Below are positions 39,201 to 64,000 of a DNA stretch of 64,000 bases, one piece after another. Every line of letters begins with the position of its first letter. Within the stretch, counting starts at the first letter, position 1. The notes beneath the pieces are model-generated. The model made no database searches. It was given only the letters and a program-made list of their open reading frames with translations, and was not told the origin of the DNA. Position numbers and translations under genes: made by a program. This DNA comes from Thamnaconus septentrionalis (taxonomy: Eukaryota > Chordata > Actinopteri > Tetraodontiformes > Monacanthidae). The stretch spans positions 5,223,861 through 5,287,860 of the forward strand of contig CM020501.1 in assembly GCA_009823395.1 (NCBI GenBank). Reading direction: 5' to 3'.

Positions 39201-42200
39201 ATAGAGGGGAAACAATGGCAAGTGAATTAGTATTCAGACATACCGCTGGATCTTTGGTGCAGCAGGAAAAGGGAACTCCGCATTTCTCACGACTCGGGTT
39301 CGAATCAGTGCAGTTAAAATAGATGTTTAAATTCCAGTCGTCCGCTCCAAAAGCACCGCAGCACTCCCACTTCAAAGAGAAAGCAGACACAGAAGAAAAC
39401 ACAGACGTGATTGACCCCAGGTAAAGTCAACACCGGGGTGGATTCAGCACTGCGCACTTAAGAAAACACATGCTCACGTATTCCTGGGTGAAGTCTATGA
39501 GGTTCTGCAGATCGATGTCGTCTCTGTAGGCTCGAATGTTGTTGTTGATGAAGAAGTTGAGCTGGTCCTTGATCCAGTCTTTGAACACAAAGGCCAGCAC
39601 TCCCGCGGTCAGCTCCAGAAAGAAGATGATCCCCAGGAACACAGAGAACTGCAGAAAACATCAACACTGCTCTCAAGACGCAGCCAAGGCCACTGGAACC
39701 CCCACAGGATCTCGGCTTGAGTAAATAGGTCCAATTTGTTGGAATGTTGGATGTGGCAAACGTACAAATTTAAGCAGGAAGGAGTTTTCTCGCAGCGCTC
39801 CTATGCAACCGGCGAAGCCCAGGATGAACATCACGCCACCCACCACCAGGAAGAGCCACACTGGGTCAAAGCCACCCAGGTCTGTGATGGATGAGATGTT
39901 TGAGAGGACGCCCTGAGAGGGAAAGAGTTGGAAAATGGTTAGAAACGTCCTTCGCTGTCCCGCTGTTCATCTTCTGTTTTCAGATTTACATTGAGTTTGT
40001 CTTGAGTTCGCCTTCACTGAGAGTCAGTTTTAGGAAAGTCATGATTCTCGCTTTAAAAGGGATGGTGAACTGAGATCCCTTCATGATAGAGCCTGAGGTG
40101 TGTACGGAGGCTCTGGTGGTTTCCGCAAATCACCATCACCTTTTAGGAGTTTCAATTTTAGCAAAACATCCACGGCAGCTGGGCGTCGTATACACGCTAC
40201 CACTGCTAAACTATATTCCAACTTGATAAGGTTTCCAGTTTGCACATTAAATCAATTCTCACAGATTTTGGATAACAATATATTCCCAGTTCCTTGCTTG
40301 CAGTTTTCACACATCAGTTCCATTCATTAATACTTTATTTGTTTTTCTATGTTATTACTCGGCAGCATTTTAAACTATCTCTGTTTTGACATGGCATATT
40401 TTCAGAGGGTCTGTGGTCATTAAACTTTTTTTTTTTTCACTACACACTAAAAGCACTCAAAAGCACAGGAATTCCAATGTGTCTGCGAGTTTGCACAAAT
40501 GGAAAATAGAAAAAAAATCATAAATTTTGAAATACTTTTGAGGTCCATGTGCATGTTAATGGCTGCAGAGGATATTTTGGCTAAAAGCAAAGAACTTTTA
40601 TCACATTCGAGCTCCAAGACATAGACTAACCACAGCCTTCCTGGGTATCGATCAGGATGAGCAGTAAATAGGTGAAATTGAATTTTGGGATGAATTATCC
40701 TTTTTTCATAAAGCAAGGAACATGAAGCGCACATGCTTTCACATCAAAAGTACTTCCTGAGTGTCAGAAAAGACGCCTCTCTTGGTTGTAACAAAGGAGA
40801 TGACAATGAAGCTTGGTGAAGCACAGTGAAGAATATGATATGACAGGATGAACAGACTTGTTTGTGTGCTTGTCTAAAACAACTTTTTTATGAGCTTCGC
40901 AAATCAGTATTTCAAACAATTTGTTTCATCCGGAGTATTAAAAGAAAATCTTTTGATCCACATTTCTTAATATCCTTTTATAAAAACCAAATAATTTGGA
41001 AACTGTTCAATTTTGCAATCATTTTTGTGTTTTTATTCCTGGCAATGAGAATGGCTACTCTCTCACGGACAGCTGGCCAGTTCATTCTGGTATTTGACAA
41101 GACACTCAGTCACTTTTTTGTGGCAACCTGCTTAATTGCGTGTTAACATAAATAGCTGATAAGTCGATCACATGGCAGAAACTCTGCATTTAGCCATGTA
41201 GACGCTGAAGTTCAAAGTGAGCATCAGAATGCGGGGGGGCAGTGAAGTGCAACGGCCTTGAAAGGACTCAACTGCATGACCCTGTGCTTAACGCTTAACG
41301 ATTAAAACAAACAAACAAGCTAAAAAAAAAAAATCAATCAGTGAAGTACAAACAAAAACCCTCAAATGAGGAAAAATGTTCAAAACGCAAAACACTCGCA
41401 AGGTGGATCAAAAAGAGAACAAAACACACACGAGGATAACAAGACAAACTTTGTCTCAAATTTAAACCTGGGCAACACTTGCCAACGACCCACTTGGCAG
41501 GACAGCACAAGGCAAACTGAACGCAAGACAAAGTGAAACACAGACTATATATACACACAAGGTAATTGGTAACAGGTGGAAACAATCAGGGCGGGGAAGA
41601 CTAATTAAACAGGTGCGCACACAGAGAGGAAGTCAGGGTCAGAAATGAGAGAAAGGAGCTGAGTAGAAAATAACACAGAAGTGAAGACAAGAGGAGACAA
41701 CATGAAACATTTAAAAACAAACCCATCACATTCAGTTCATGACATGAAGTGGCTTTTGGTTATTGATGATTAAAAGAAGAACTGGCTGTTTTCCCCTCTT
41801 TTGTGAGAGCCAAGACACCAAACAGCTGATTCCAGCTTTATAATGAAGGGGAGAAAAGAGGTCGACCCTCCTATGTTAATAAAGAATTACAATGCACAGT
41901 CATTTGCCAAAATGCCTGAATAGCTCTTAAAAAATGAACCTTTATATTTTGTTTAGGTAATTGTAGACTACAAGCAGATTTATGCCGTGTCCAGTTCTGG
42001 CTCGAGGGTGAAAATAGCTGAACTTGTACAGTGCAATGAAGATAAGATAATATCAAATAAACAGTGTAATTCAGGCTACAGTGCACCTACTGATCCTTCT
42101 GACAGGCCTCAGTGCTGCCTGCCTCTGCAGCTCCCAGTACCCAGTGCACACAATGACCGAATCTGTGAAATGCATCAGACTTTCTTGTGTCCATTGTACA

Positions 42201-44258
42201 AAGGGGGGCGTTTCTTTTGGGGAAAGTCTCACATTCCTTTGTGATACAGTAAAGCCACCGCTTGCATTTTGCCAAGTCGACGGATGCGAACGACAGGGGA
42301 TAGGTGCGGATGATAAACCAAGTTTGTGGGATTATTTGAAATATATTCAGCTTTTTTTTGTTGCTAGGAGACAGGAGCAGGACTCACCTTCTCGCTCCAT
42401 GCCCATAACCCGATGGCGAGGAAGGCCACTCCGAGGAACTAGGAGACAAAAGAGGAGGGAGACGGCAGGGAGGGATTATTACTGCTGCGGCTGCAACTTG
42501 GAAGTTGTCACACAGAAGCACTGGGAGAAACCCGCAAAGAGACATTTTCCTGGCGGTGGTCCATGACTAAATAGTTCTCATCTCTGTCTGCAGGGTCATC
42601 AAGAGGCTCCCACATTAAAGAGAGCATCTTGTAACAGCCTCAATACATACCACCGCCCCCCCTCCTACCCCCCAACAGTGGTAACAGATCAAAACCATAT
42701 TTTGCTGTTAGAAAAATAATTTTTTTAAACATTTTTAACTCTGGATTTTGCCACTGCTTTCAATATAAAGCATATGCGTAAGGCTTTTACTTATGACAGA
42801 GTGGGTTATGTTGAAGTTTTAAAGGTCCATGGGTTGTCTCACATGATACCAAATTTAGCCCATTGTTTGCGACCTTCCGAAAGTCACCGTTGCTGCTGAT
42901 TAGCTTCCTGGTGACCTTCAAACATTTTGGTTTGGAAGTTTGTAAGGAGACAACTACAAAGAGGGTGCCAGGTGGCTTCAAAGCCCAGAGCACCAGGAAT
43001 GATAGTCATGGGGGTTTGTTTTTTGCTGATGTCTATGCAAAATTGATACTGTTGGACAAATTGAGGCGCACAGCGTTGACCAAAAAAGCTCTGTACCCTT
43101 TGTACTGCATGCACAAATAATAAATAAACAAACAAGTTTTTCATCTTCCTGTTCGATGCCAAATTCATTTCGTATTGCCATTTGTTATTTCTTTTTAAAC
43201 CTAGCGACCTTAACATCTCCTGCTTATGTTTTTGGTTGTCATTTAACTGTGTTAAACCCAACATGTATCAAACAGTTGGCAGCCACTGATATGGCACAGC
43301 AAACAATTGAGATAAAGACCAAGAACGAATCAATTCCAGAATGGATCAAACACTGCTGGTCTATCAAAAGAAGCCTTGGTAAATACAGCCATGGCTTCCA
43401 TTTTTTTAAAAAAACAAAACAAAAAAAAAAAAACAAACAACAAAACATCAGTGGTGTTTTAAAACTCATGTCGCAGATGCAAACTGCTGCCACCATTACA
43501 ACAAAGCGCTAAGAACATGTAAAATTTCCAACACTGCATCTCAACCTGTCAGAGCGTGAAATATGTTGCAATGATGCTGCAACGCCAAATTAAAGAACAA
43601 AGGATCACAGGTGGGGGGAAGAAAAATTAATATCCAAGCAGTTCAACGTGCATGAGCTTCAACACATATGTGGCCTCGGATCAATTCTTAGTCTTCATAA
43701 GGCTTTTTTTAATCGGACTGACAGTGAAACTAAATAACCTCCGCGGGAGGCTCTGTAGTTTTTTTTGACCAGGGTTACTGGGCGATCCACGGCGGAAAAT
43801 TAACTGTGGCTATTGTTCCGATTACATTATCGTCAAACCATGAAAGAGTGGGGGAAAGGAAGGTCCCTGAATGATAAATGTGTCGAACCTTCACAGTGAC
43901 AGTAACAGTAGCCGAGACACGGCATCTTTGAGCGGATGCAGAAACAAAGGCGAGCTGACGGCTGTCAGCGGGCGGCAAGTGCACGGCGATCCCTCGGCGG
44001 GTGGGGGGGGGTGATATCATCCGTCCTCCGGTTCCAACCGGTGACAATTAAAGACAAAACAAGAAAGAGCCCGCCGAGGCTTGGCGACGGTGGCGACACA
44101 ACACTCAGGCTCATATGTGGGGTTGTTGGTGTGACGGACCAGCAGCAGGCCTGAAGCGAGCGGACGGGACTTACCCAGAAAATGATGTTGAAGCCGAAGA
44201 TGAAGTACTTGATGCAGCAGCTCACTTCATGAGCCTTGAAATGCTTCCCGGAAATCAT
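36299..44258 (-). CDS. tspan5: Tetraspanin-5 (complete, TspanC8 class)
   Basis: Eight exons join in frame to 269 residues (human 268): 44175-44258, 42388-42438, 39766-39912, 39478-39648, 39244-39369, 37211-37258, 36446-36562 and 36299-36364. Four membrane segments are clear. The large extracellular loop (about residues 130-230) carries the tetraspanin CCG motif at WECCGAF and eight cysteines, which defines the TspanC8 group. These tetraspanins escort the protease ADAM10 from the ER and direct its activity, including on Notch. Segments such as [20 protein letters not shown] and [16 protein letters not shown] are near-identical to human TSPAN5, and the N-terminus [19 protein letters not shown] separates it from TSPAN14 and TSPAN17. 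The C-terminus is EAVRESW. Teleosts may have a and b copies; not resolved. The region above the start (44259-44730) is GC-rich with a CCAAT box, fitting a promoter. Confidence 0.96.
38208..38350 (+). repeat. Dispersed teleost repeat fragment (family A), 3' part
   Basis: Contains GTGGCCCTGCGATAAACTG, CGGGGTGTGACCCCGCCTTC and GGGATGGATTCCAGCATCC, the typical 3' half of a common fish repeat. It sits in tspan5 intron 5 and is moderately diverged. Confidence 0.7.
40440..40715 (-). repeat. Probable teleost interspersed repeat in tspan5 intron 2
   Basis: On the minus strand it starts with AAAGGATAATTCATCCCAAA, then a stretch resembling 'tcacctatttactcatcctgat', the opening of a family common in fish genomes. 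Ends are not defined. Confidence 0.45.
41125..41275 (+). repeat. Dispersed teleost repeat fragment (family B), degraded copy
   Basis: Contains 'gtgttaacataaatagctgataag', 'cacatggcag', 'gccatgtagac' and 'gagcatcagaatgcgggg'. The last parts match the better-preserved copy at 51540-51850. It sits in tspan5 intron 2. Confidence 0.6.
41330..41720. repeat. Possible degraded interspersed repeat in tspan5 intron 2
   Basis: Purine- and AC-rich DNA with 'ggtaattggtaacaggtgg' and 'gactaattaaacaggtg'. The style is familiar from repeats in other fish, but no termini or coding parts were found. Confidence 0.3.
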
Positions 44259-47200
44259 CGGGATGGTTTTTTTTGTTCGTCTCGATCGTCACCACGAGTT
44301 GAGTGGACGGAGGGATTCGCGTCCACGGTGCTGCCAGTGTTTGACAGCGCTGCTTAATTTTATTATTATTTGCGCCGAGGCTTCGACGAAACGCCGTCGA
44401 TTGTTTCAGCGGCCGATCCCCAACATGATGCCGTGCGTGGGTCAACAAAAGGCGGAGGAGGTGCGGTGGAGGGAGTCGCTCGGTGCTTCGGCTGCTTGCG
44501 ATGGATGGAAACGTTCGATCCACGCCTGTGAAGAGAAGGTCGAAGGAAATAATCCACCGAATAGGACGAGATTAAAGCCAGTGTTCCGCTATCCGAGCCA
44601 TAATCTAGACATGGCTGTTAAGTTGAGTGGCAAAATCGGCCGGCCAATGAGCGTCGGCCGTGGTCGCAGAGGCGGGACTTCCTCCAGCAGAGGGTGGCAC
44701 TGCCCTGATATGACATGTAGGCCACGGTAGGCCGGTTTTAATCACCACAGTGGCTCACCTCTACATAATTAATCTGGTGCATATTGTGAAACAAGACTGT
44801 GATACGTTTAAATGTTTTATTTTGGTCTCAGGAGTACGAGAGGAATAGTGGGCTATCATGTATAAAGTTGTATTTCAATACACTCAAAGAAAACTGACAA
44901 GATGCAGTCAAATTTCCTTTTTTTTGTGCAAATTTTACTGTTAACTTCGAAAATAAAACCATTTCATTTTACCAGTTTATAACTAAGATTCATTACAATA
45001 TTACAATATAAATATAATTCTGTTTTTTTTCAATGTGTATGTATTTGTGTGATCCCAGACTTCACGAGCAGTTGTTAATGTTTACCTCTTGACCTCTTTG
45101 ATTACACATGGACAGATTAAAGTGACGTGGTGGTTTTTTGTTGATGCATTACTCTTCCTTCCTTCCTGTATGCACAGAAGATGCAGGACTGTTCCATCTT
45201 TCCCCTCCATCTCCAATTCTTTACGCACTGCTACACTGTTGGCACTCAAGGCAGCCAAACACAAAAAGTCACAAGGAAAAACCCTGCCTCCTAGTGGCAG
45301 AAGTCATAAGCTACATCAAAGGTATCAAGGGGCCTTAAATAATCGGAGGCATTACAATGCTAAATACTGTTGATTTAGGTAAACAACTAGATAACATTTA
45401 CGTTGCCAATACATGCAAATGTGTTATACCAGAGCAAAACGTGAGAAAAAAGCATTGGGAAGAAAAAAAAAAAGCACAAATATAATTCCCATAAAACAAT
45501 ACGATATTTAACTGATTAGCTGCATTGCACGTAATGCAAAGTCACTGTGTAGGTTTTCATTACCAACAGGCTGATGATGGTTTTGAATATTAGACTCTAA
45601 AATCATGCATTCCACCCTGACCTTATGGGAACCTGTAAAACAAAGAGCAGAAATCATTTGGAATATTGATTTTGTTTATTGCATAAACTAAAATATTAAC
45701 AGTTCCATCAATTACAAATAATTGTTTAAAAAAACTGATAAATTATGAAAATAAATACCTCTGTGCAGGATGTATTGTCAATGCAGGCAGAGAAAAACTG
45801 AGAATTATGTAAGCACATGAAAGTTTGTAAAAATTAAAATAAAATTACAAAAGCCATTTAAATGTCCCTTTAATCACAGAACTTGCCAAGACAAACATCC
45901 TGATTTCGAGGGAAGCATTTAACAGGCTGTTCACAAAAACTCCTTGAGTTGACACACCGATGAAGACCTCCACAGATCAGACGTTCTACTTTTTACTCTA
46001 AGTTTCACATTGTCAATGATAGTAAGTTCCTCCTGAACATATCATAGCAAGTAAAAGTTAGCATTTTTTATTTTTACACAAAAAAAAGTAATTATCAAAA
46101 GTTTTTACACCCTTTAGGTTTGGCTACACTTCATGTACAAAAATACTTCATGACAAAAATGTTTTTTGTTGTGATTGACAATCCTTCGTTTGCAGCTTCC
46201 CATGCACGTTAATTTGAACAGCTCAACAGTTTGAGTTTCTCAGGAACCCCTGCAGGAGTAATTTAATACTAGATAAACAGCCCGATGCAGTTTTTCTGGA
46301 TAAAACATTTTAAACAATGGTCTGAAAAAGGAAAAGCTTTGGCGCTGCTTGCAGTTTAAGGGATTATCCCTGAAACAAACTTTCCTTACATATATAACAT
46401 GCAAATTAAGCAGAATTCTCATACATATTCATCCAAATTAGACAAAAAAAAACAACTTAAAGAAAAAGCTTATTCATACCTTATCTTTGTATGTTACAAC
46501 ATAACCTAATGCCGTCATTACATTTCACCTTTATGAGCAAGACATTGCATTATTACATTTCATGCCCCATCGCCCTGTTTAAGGCTTTCTGCACAGTTAG
46601 TGTAATCATGTCAGTAATACTGAGCATAAAGTACACAATGAGCTCCCATGAAATAACCCTGAAGACATGAGCCATCTCAGGAAACCAAGTTCTGTGCAGT
46701 CACTTCTATTTCCATGCATTTTGATTTCACATTCATTTCTTTTGTTTACTTTGGGTTTGATCTTGCATTAAAAGGGAACCAAATCATTCATTAATATGTG
46801 ACTAATATACACTAATTTTATATTGCATTGTTATCTCACAAAATTAGGAACACAATACATATAGTACATTTTTTATATGATGCCTTGACCAATTGTGATT
46901 ACATTCTTCAGGTACACCAAAGCCATCACACATCTTCAGCAACACATTATGAACCAGTTCGTCAATTCATTGGCCATGTGGGCTTTATCATTCAACAATA
47001 TACCATACATCAATGAATTTTAACATATTGGCAATACTACACCTATGAGGCGTTATTATGAGGTGATATTCACGGATATAAGAGCAATTATCACAAGTTT
47101 TAGAGTTACTACAACGCGTACAAAATGTTCTGCTTTCAAAGACCTGAAATGTAGGTATATCGACGCAAAACATGAGAAAACAGCGTCTGGAACACTGCTG

Positions 47201-47524
47201 AGGTTGTTTCGGCTTTGACACTTCAATACTTCAACGTTTGGTAAAGCAAAACTTTGTGACGTTTGCTAATTTGCGACCACGGCTGTCCCTCGAAAACAGC
47301 TGCATAAACACTGCTGCTACATAGTGAAAACCAGAGACACAGAAAGAAAGAGAAAAAAACACCAAACATAACCCTGACCAAAATGTGCGTCACCATTAAT
47401 TAGTCCAGTTAAACCAGCACCAGTGGACTTCACCTGATGCAGTGGTGTATGTGTCTGGTTGCCGTGCTGTTTGAAACCATATGGGTGAGACGTGGTGGAC
47501 GTCACCGTCGGACGCAGCGCCGCT
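44259..47524. other. Intergenic region between tspan5 and acer2
   Basis: The first 0.5 kb is GC-rich and is probably the tspan5 promoter and 5' UTR. The rest is AT-rich. The segment before the acer2 stop is probably its 3' UTR, with a candidate AATAAA (minus) at 45675-45680. No other exon was recognised. Confidence 0.55.
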
Positions 47525-56290
<8,766 letters not shown>

Positions 56291-57468
56291 GTCGGGATTA
56301 GTTGCGTCGGATGGGCATTGCAGAGAAGACGGTGCTGGTGCGGAGACAACAACAAAAAACCGCTGTGTAGCCCTCGGCTCGATGCCTTAGATACTGCGAT
56401 CAAGCCAGTCCTTAGATGGTAGCTAGTTTCGCACGCTAGAACAACGCGAACACATATGGCACATCCAACAATGTGATCTGGGACGCGAGTGGTGGCTGAG
56501 CTGCATTTCAATGCCTGTGTGTCCTTCCACAAAGCCTCCTGCTCGTCGTGACGCTCAGCGCTGGACACTGACAGCTGCTTGCTCGTTCTGAGGACGAGTG
56601 TTGAGGCGCGCCAAGATAGTTCACTCCCCACGCCTCTGCTTCTTTGCCTTGGCCACTTAACGCGCTCCAAACGTCAACTTTTTGGATATATTTATATACA
56701 TGTTTTTCAAATTAAACTCCAAATTATCACGAGGCAGTAGTGTATTCCCAAACGCAAAACTATCTGTGAAGGTTTGGGGTTTGCTTTTTAAGTTCAGCTA
56801 AGATAGGAGTCAAGTCGCAATGTTCTTTAAGCCCGCTTTTCTTGAAAACATTCTATTCGGGGTTATTTTACTATTGATAGCCATGGGGGCGATGTTGCAA
56901 AGATAATGCTGATTATAATCAATGTCACGTTAACAATATAAACAATTTACAAACGCTGAGATTCGCCGTCAGTTGTAGGACGGTACATATCTTGAGGCTG
57001 CAGCAGCACCTGGCCTCATGAGTCACATAGCCCTGACGTAATTTACCTTAGTCATTAGGACAAGTATCAATTACATTTGTATTTTTAAATGTTGTGTATA
57101 TACAAAATATTAATACATATTAGATAATATTTCAGAGAGGTTGAGAACATACACAATTTAAATAAGTCCAAAAACGAAACAACTGGTATTTTCGTATGTT
57201 GTGGTAATTAGTCTGTTCACTAATACTGGATCCGCTCACGTCTATTTTAACACAGTCACATAATTATTTTATCTCAATATATAAATATTACAAATAATTT
57301 AACATACCAAAAAACGTGACAAAACGAGTAGTTGTTTCCCTTTTACTCGAGTCAATGAGAAACTCACCCGGCGTGTTCTCGCGAGAGTATTTCAGGCCTA
57401 TGTGAGAGCTCGAGGCGGAAATCCGGTCTCTTTTCCGTGGCGGACCGTTGCTGGGCCGGTTTGGCAAA
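56291..57468. promoter_or_regulatory. Shared upstream region of acer2 and rps6 (head to head)
   Basis: These 1.18 kb separate the two divergent start codons. The acer2 side is moderately GC-rich; the middle is AT-rich. The rps6 side ends with a GC-rich core and a 5' TOP sequence. No TATA box was placed with confidence. Confidence 0.6.
57428..57436 (+). promoter_or_regulatory. 5' TOP motif of rps6 (likely transcription start)
   Basis: CTCTTTTCC lies 33 bases before the rps6 ATG. Ribosomal protein mRNAs start at a C within such a pyrimidine tract, which makes their translation respond to mTOR through LARP1. Start site inferred from the motif. Confidence 0.75.
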
Positions 57469-60819
<3,351 letters not shown>

Positions 60820-60832
60820 AATTAATGAGTCA

Positions 60833-60838
60833 AATAAA
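60833..60838 (+). terminator. Poly(A) signal of rps6
   Basis: AATAAA in the short 3' UTR typical of ribosomal protein genes. Confidence 0.9.
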
Positions 60839-60849
60839 GTCCTGTTTCA

Positions 60850-61955
60850 CTAAAGTTTTCCTCTCAGTCTCTTCTTTTTTTGCTTTTTAAGAGGGCAACT
60901 TTTGATGGCTAAGATAAATGTACTGTGTTTTAGTCTTCAGGTAAAACCCAACCAGAATATTGCAAGTTCTGGTTCCCTGGACTTAATCATAAGGCTATTT
61001 TCTATTATTCCTGTCTGCAACTCGTCTCAAATTCTGCTCAGACTGCTGATAAGTTTTAACAAAATGGTCATCTTTCTCAAACTGTTGGTTCACATGAGTG
61101 GTTAAAACTATAGTAGATGAATCACTTTAAACACCCTTCAGAGTCTTCATGTTATTCTGTACATCAGATATACTTGAATTTTTGGCTTCCAGCCACTGCC
61201 TGTTTCTCAACCAACAGCTATATACTCCGACTGTCTGCCTCTTTCCAAAAGGTGACTGAGCTTTTCCACTTGGTGCCCTGCATCTCTGGGATTCTTACCA
61301 CAAGTTTATTGTTCAGCTGACTTGGTGAATTATTTTAATACCCTCATACAGAGGCCTTCCTGGAGTAAATCTGTTTCCTCCTTTTCATACATATCAGTTT
61401 TATCCAGCCTTGCTAGTGCCTTTACTACCCTGATGTCTCAGCTCTTGAGTACGGAGAATATCTGAGGCCCTATTGGTAGATCGTGCACCATAACTTGCAG
61501 GTCCTGGTTGAGTACTATTGTATTCCCTTGGCTCGGGAAAAAAGCCACCCACACTGAAGTGGGAGCCTGGATGCACTCAAGGTTGTGCTCTCAGTGGAAA
61601 CGACAGACTTCACAAGAGTGTGGTCTAGACCTACTTCACATCTGAAGTACCTGTAAGACTGCAAGGTGGAATCATTTACAGTGAATTTGTGAAGGCTGTG
61701 TTCAGTACTGAGTCACTTTGTTGAGAAGTGTTATAGAAATGAGAAAAAATTAATTGGAAGTATTAACATTATTAGTTTGTACAATTGTAATCTTACTAGA
61801 GCAACAACATACTGCTCAGATGTAAGTAAACAGACTTCTCCACACTACATGGATTACCATTCAACTCATAAGTTCTGAGATGCAAGTTTTTTTTGTAGTC
61901 GCCTCCATAGCTGTCCATTTAAAAATAAACGATGCAGTTTCATGATTCTTCAACT
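60850..61955. other. Convergent intergenic region between rps6 and perilipin
   Basis: Follows the rps6 poly(A) signal and ends at the perilipin poly(A) signal. No exon, repeat array or RNA gene was recognised. Confidence 0.6.
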
Positions 61956-61961
61956 TTTATT
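61956..61961 (-). terminator. Poly(A) signal of the perilipin gene, 3 bases after the stop
   Basis: AATAAA on the minus strand starts only three bases after the TGA at 61967-61965, so the 3' UTR would be very short (a few tens of bases). Confidence 0.6.
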
Positions 61962-61964
61962 TCT

Positions 61965-63726
61965 TCAAATATAGACACACATTACGGTACAATTAGCGGT
62001 CGACACATCCTTTAACATTACAGTTGTCAATGAGGGGACCCTGATTGGCCTCCTGATGTGATATGACACTGGTGTCACCTGCACTTGGGTCTGGACCACA
62101 TTTTTGTGTGCTAAGCCCTCAGTGCTGTCTTGAAGGTTTTCTTCACTATGATGGTAGTTTTGATATGGTGGGCTGAATAAATAATACATCTGGATGAGAA
62201 AGACTTGTAGGCAACCCAGCTGATTCTGGATGTACTTTGGCAGCCCCTGTACGCTCAAGGTCAAAGCCTGCCAGCTGGTCTGAACCTCCTGGATCACAAC
62301 TGGAGATCCAGACAAATGTGCTGCCACCTGGAAGATGGGGATGTCTTATTTAAGTTAAGTTACAGATTTAGGTTTATATCCAGCATAGTTTTAGCATGTC
62401 CAGCTCGTTCACTCGACACGCACACGCTTGCGGGGTAATCTAATCAAATCATCACTCGCATCCTCATTGTGTGTGCAGTGGGGGTTTGGGTGGAGGGGAG
62501 CACGGTTTACATGCCATTTTAAATACAAAAAAATACATTTTCTAATTTCTGTCATGACCCAATGATTCCTTTCAGCTGCTTTGTGTTCACCTGATCAGGG
62601 TGCGTGTTGGATCCAACCCTGTGGCGGGGTGTCCTCTTGTACGTCTTGCCCGCCGATGAAACCAGGTGGGCATGGTAATTTGGGGGAGTGGTCATCTCAA
62701 AACCCTCCATCTGCTTGAGTGCTGCGTCCTTCTCTGTGAAGTTACGGACAAGACAAAAATAACTGATCTGGCTGAGCTTGAGGTCTCCTCATCACAACCT
62801 TAATAACGGCTAACAAGGACCTTTATCATCATTGCTGATGGAATGCTTTCCATCCACCAGGGTTTCTGACAAGTTCAGCGCCAAGTCCAGCCCCTTGCTT
62901 CTCACACTGACCGCTCTCTCCACCAGGGACCCGTCAGGCTGAGGAGCGCTCTGCTGCATCATGCCCATCAGCCACGTGAGTGCCATGTGCATGCAGACCA
63001 CAGACCCATTTGCTGCAATGCTCACCAGGGCCTGAATCTCATGCATCTTACCCGTGGCAGTGGCAACTATCTTGGGTTAAAAAGCACAGGAAGTTGCAGT
63101 CGTAAGCTCTCATGCTGTCTTTAGAGAGAACCATGCAATTTAGGTGTCGGTGGTCCTCATGGAGATTAACCTGCTCGGCAGGTGCGTGGACCACTGGGAA
63201 TGTTGTCTCCACCCAGTCCAGACCCTTGCAGGCAATATGATTTGGAATCGACACTGAAAACAGAATGACAAGAGAGATGTCATGGCCTAAAAGGTTAATT
63301 CTTCCACAATGAATGACACGTTATATACTTATACTCAATTACTATAACATTACTAATTGTCCCTTGTAGGAGACCCAATCACGTGAAGTCCATATATATG
63401 TCTATACAAATGCATTTTGACTCCCTGTAAAGTTGGTTAATACTGAAATTGAAGTGACTTTCCAGCACATCTTTACCGTAACACTACTGTAGTTGTACTT
63501 GACAGGCTGTCTCTGTGTGCCCATCGGACCAGTACTTACAATGGGGCTCCAGTTTAACGATGACAGGTGAAAGTAGCGCTGTCACGCTGCTCTCCAACAC
63601 CTCGCACACAGACCTCAGCTTGGGGTGACTGCCTTTAGTGTCAGTGTACATGACCGACAGCTTGACACAGGCCGAGTGGACCACCGGCAGCTGGGCCAGC
63701 CTGGCAGCTGCACTCCGCCCACTTTT
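61965..63726 (-). CDS. Perilipin family protein, PLIN2/PLIN6-like (5' end missing)
   Basis: Five minus-strand exons join in frame: 63540-63726, 63171-63253, 62821-63070, 62591-62733 and 61965-62327, about 341 residues to a TGA. Exon 1 here resembles the perilipin PAT domain (LAQLPVVHSACVKLSVMYTD; LRSVCEVLESSVTALLSPV; IVKLEPH), and the next continues ACKGLDWVETTFPVV, close to PLIN2 ACKGLD. The segment EKDAALKQMEGFEMTTPPNY matches the start of the PLIN2 C-terminal domain, followed by a helix LSVQGLPKYIQNQ. Perilipins coat lipid droplets and control lipolysis. The protein lacks most of the 11-mer amphipathic repeat region and part of the four-helix bundle of PLIN2. The synteny with RPS6-ACER2 argues for plin2; the divergence would also fit the teleost-specific plin6. 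The first coding exon lies beyond the right edge. Donor of the 62821-63070 exon is a weak GTCCTT. Confidence 0.82.
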
Positions 63727-64000
63727 CTACAGAAAAGGCAAAAGATGCATTGTTAGTTAAAAATAGAATATGAAAGAAAAAAAAACAACGTTGATTCCAA
63801 TGAAGGAAATATTTGTTTGGAAATATTCAGCAGTTTGGATCCGCTTTCTCATGCAATGGTGTTTCTTTCATTTTAATGACTATTTACATAGATTCTCACT
63901 TAAGGGATCAAAACAATGAATGAAGGAAAAATATATGGCATTTCATATTTTAATTTCTTCAATATAGCCACCGTTCATTTAAAACATTTTGAGTTATTCA

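Noticed and set aside
63046..63046. Start of the perilipin exon at the ATG (62821-63046)
   Set aside because: The AG just before it lacks a pyrimidine tract. The acceptor at 63070 has one, keeps phase, and restores the Q|IVA junction known from PLIN2.

Overview
This is chromosomal DNA from a ray-finned (teleost) fish, probably a percomorph. The genes are vertebrate, with many short exons and GT-AG introns. Intergenic DNA is AT-rich and microsatellite-dense, and several dispersed repeats are of types common in teleost genomes. Nothing bacterial, phage or CRISPR-like is present.

Layout from left to right. (1) 39-810, minus: the first four coding exons of lgi2, running off the left edge. (2) 6074-10294, plus: the single-exon, 1406-codon homologue of human C4orf54. 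(3) 19196-30451, minus: the complete mttp gene, 18 coding exons, 887 codons, tail-to-tail with C4orf54. (4) 36299-44258, minus: complete tspan5, 8 exons, 269 codons, with two extra splice-competent exons downstream. (5) 47525-56290, minus: complete acer2, 6 exons, 277 codons. (6) 57469-60819, plus: complete rps6, 6 exons, 249 codons, head-to-head with acer2. (7) 61965-63726, minus: the last five exons of a divergent perilipin, running off the right edge.

The genes are not an operon, but several share lipid biology: MTTP loads lipid onto apoB lipoproteins, ACER2 hydrolyses ceramide in the Golgi, and perilipins coat lipid droplets. Order matches known vertebrate synteny. C4orf54-MTTP (tail to tail) and TSPAN5 belong to human 4q23, LGI2 to 4p15, and ACER2-RPS6-PLIN2 to 9p22, so the window joins blocks that are separate in humans.

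Most notable signals: a pair of related, foldable RNA-like elements in rps6 introns 2 and 3 that look like H/ACA snoRNAs; two non-canonical GC-AG introns (rps6 intron 4 and mttp intron 3); cryptic downstream exons of tspan5 whose upstream donor overlaps the stop codon; a TTAA-flanked piggyBac-like element in mttp intron 3; and a hAT-type MITE with an 8-bp target duplication. Exon boundaries were read by eye from splice sites, reading frame and remembered family sequences. No alignment or database search was run.
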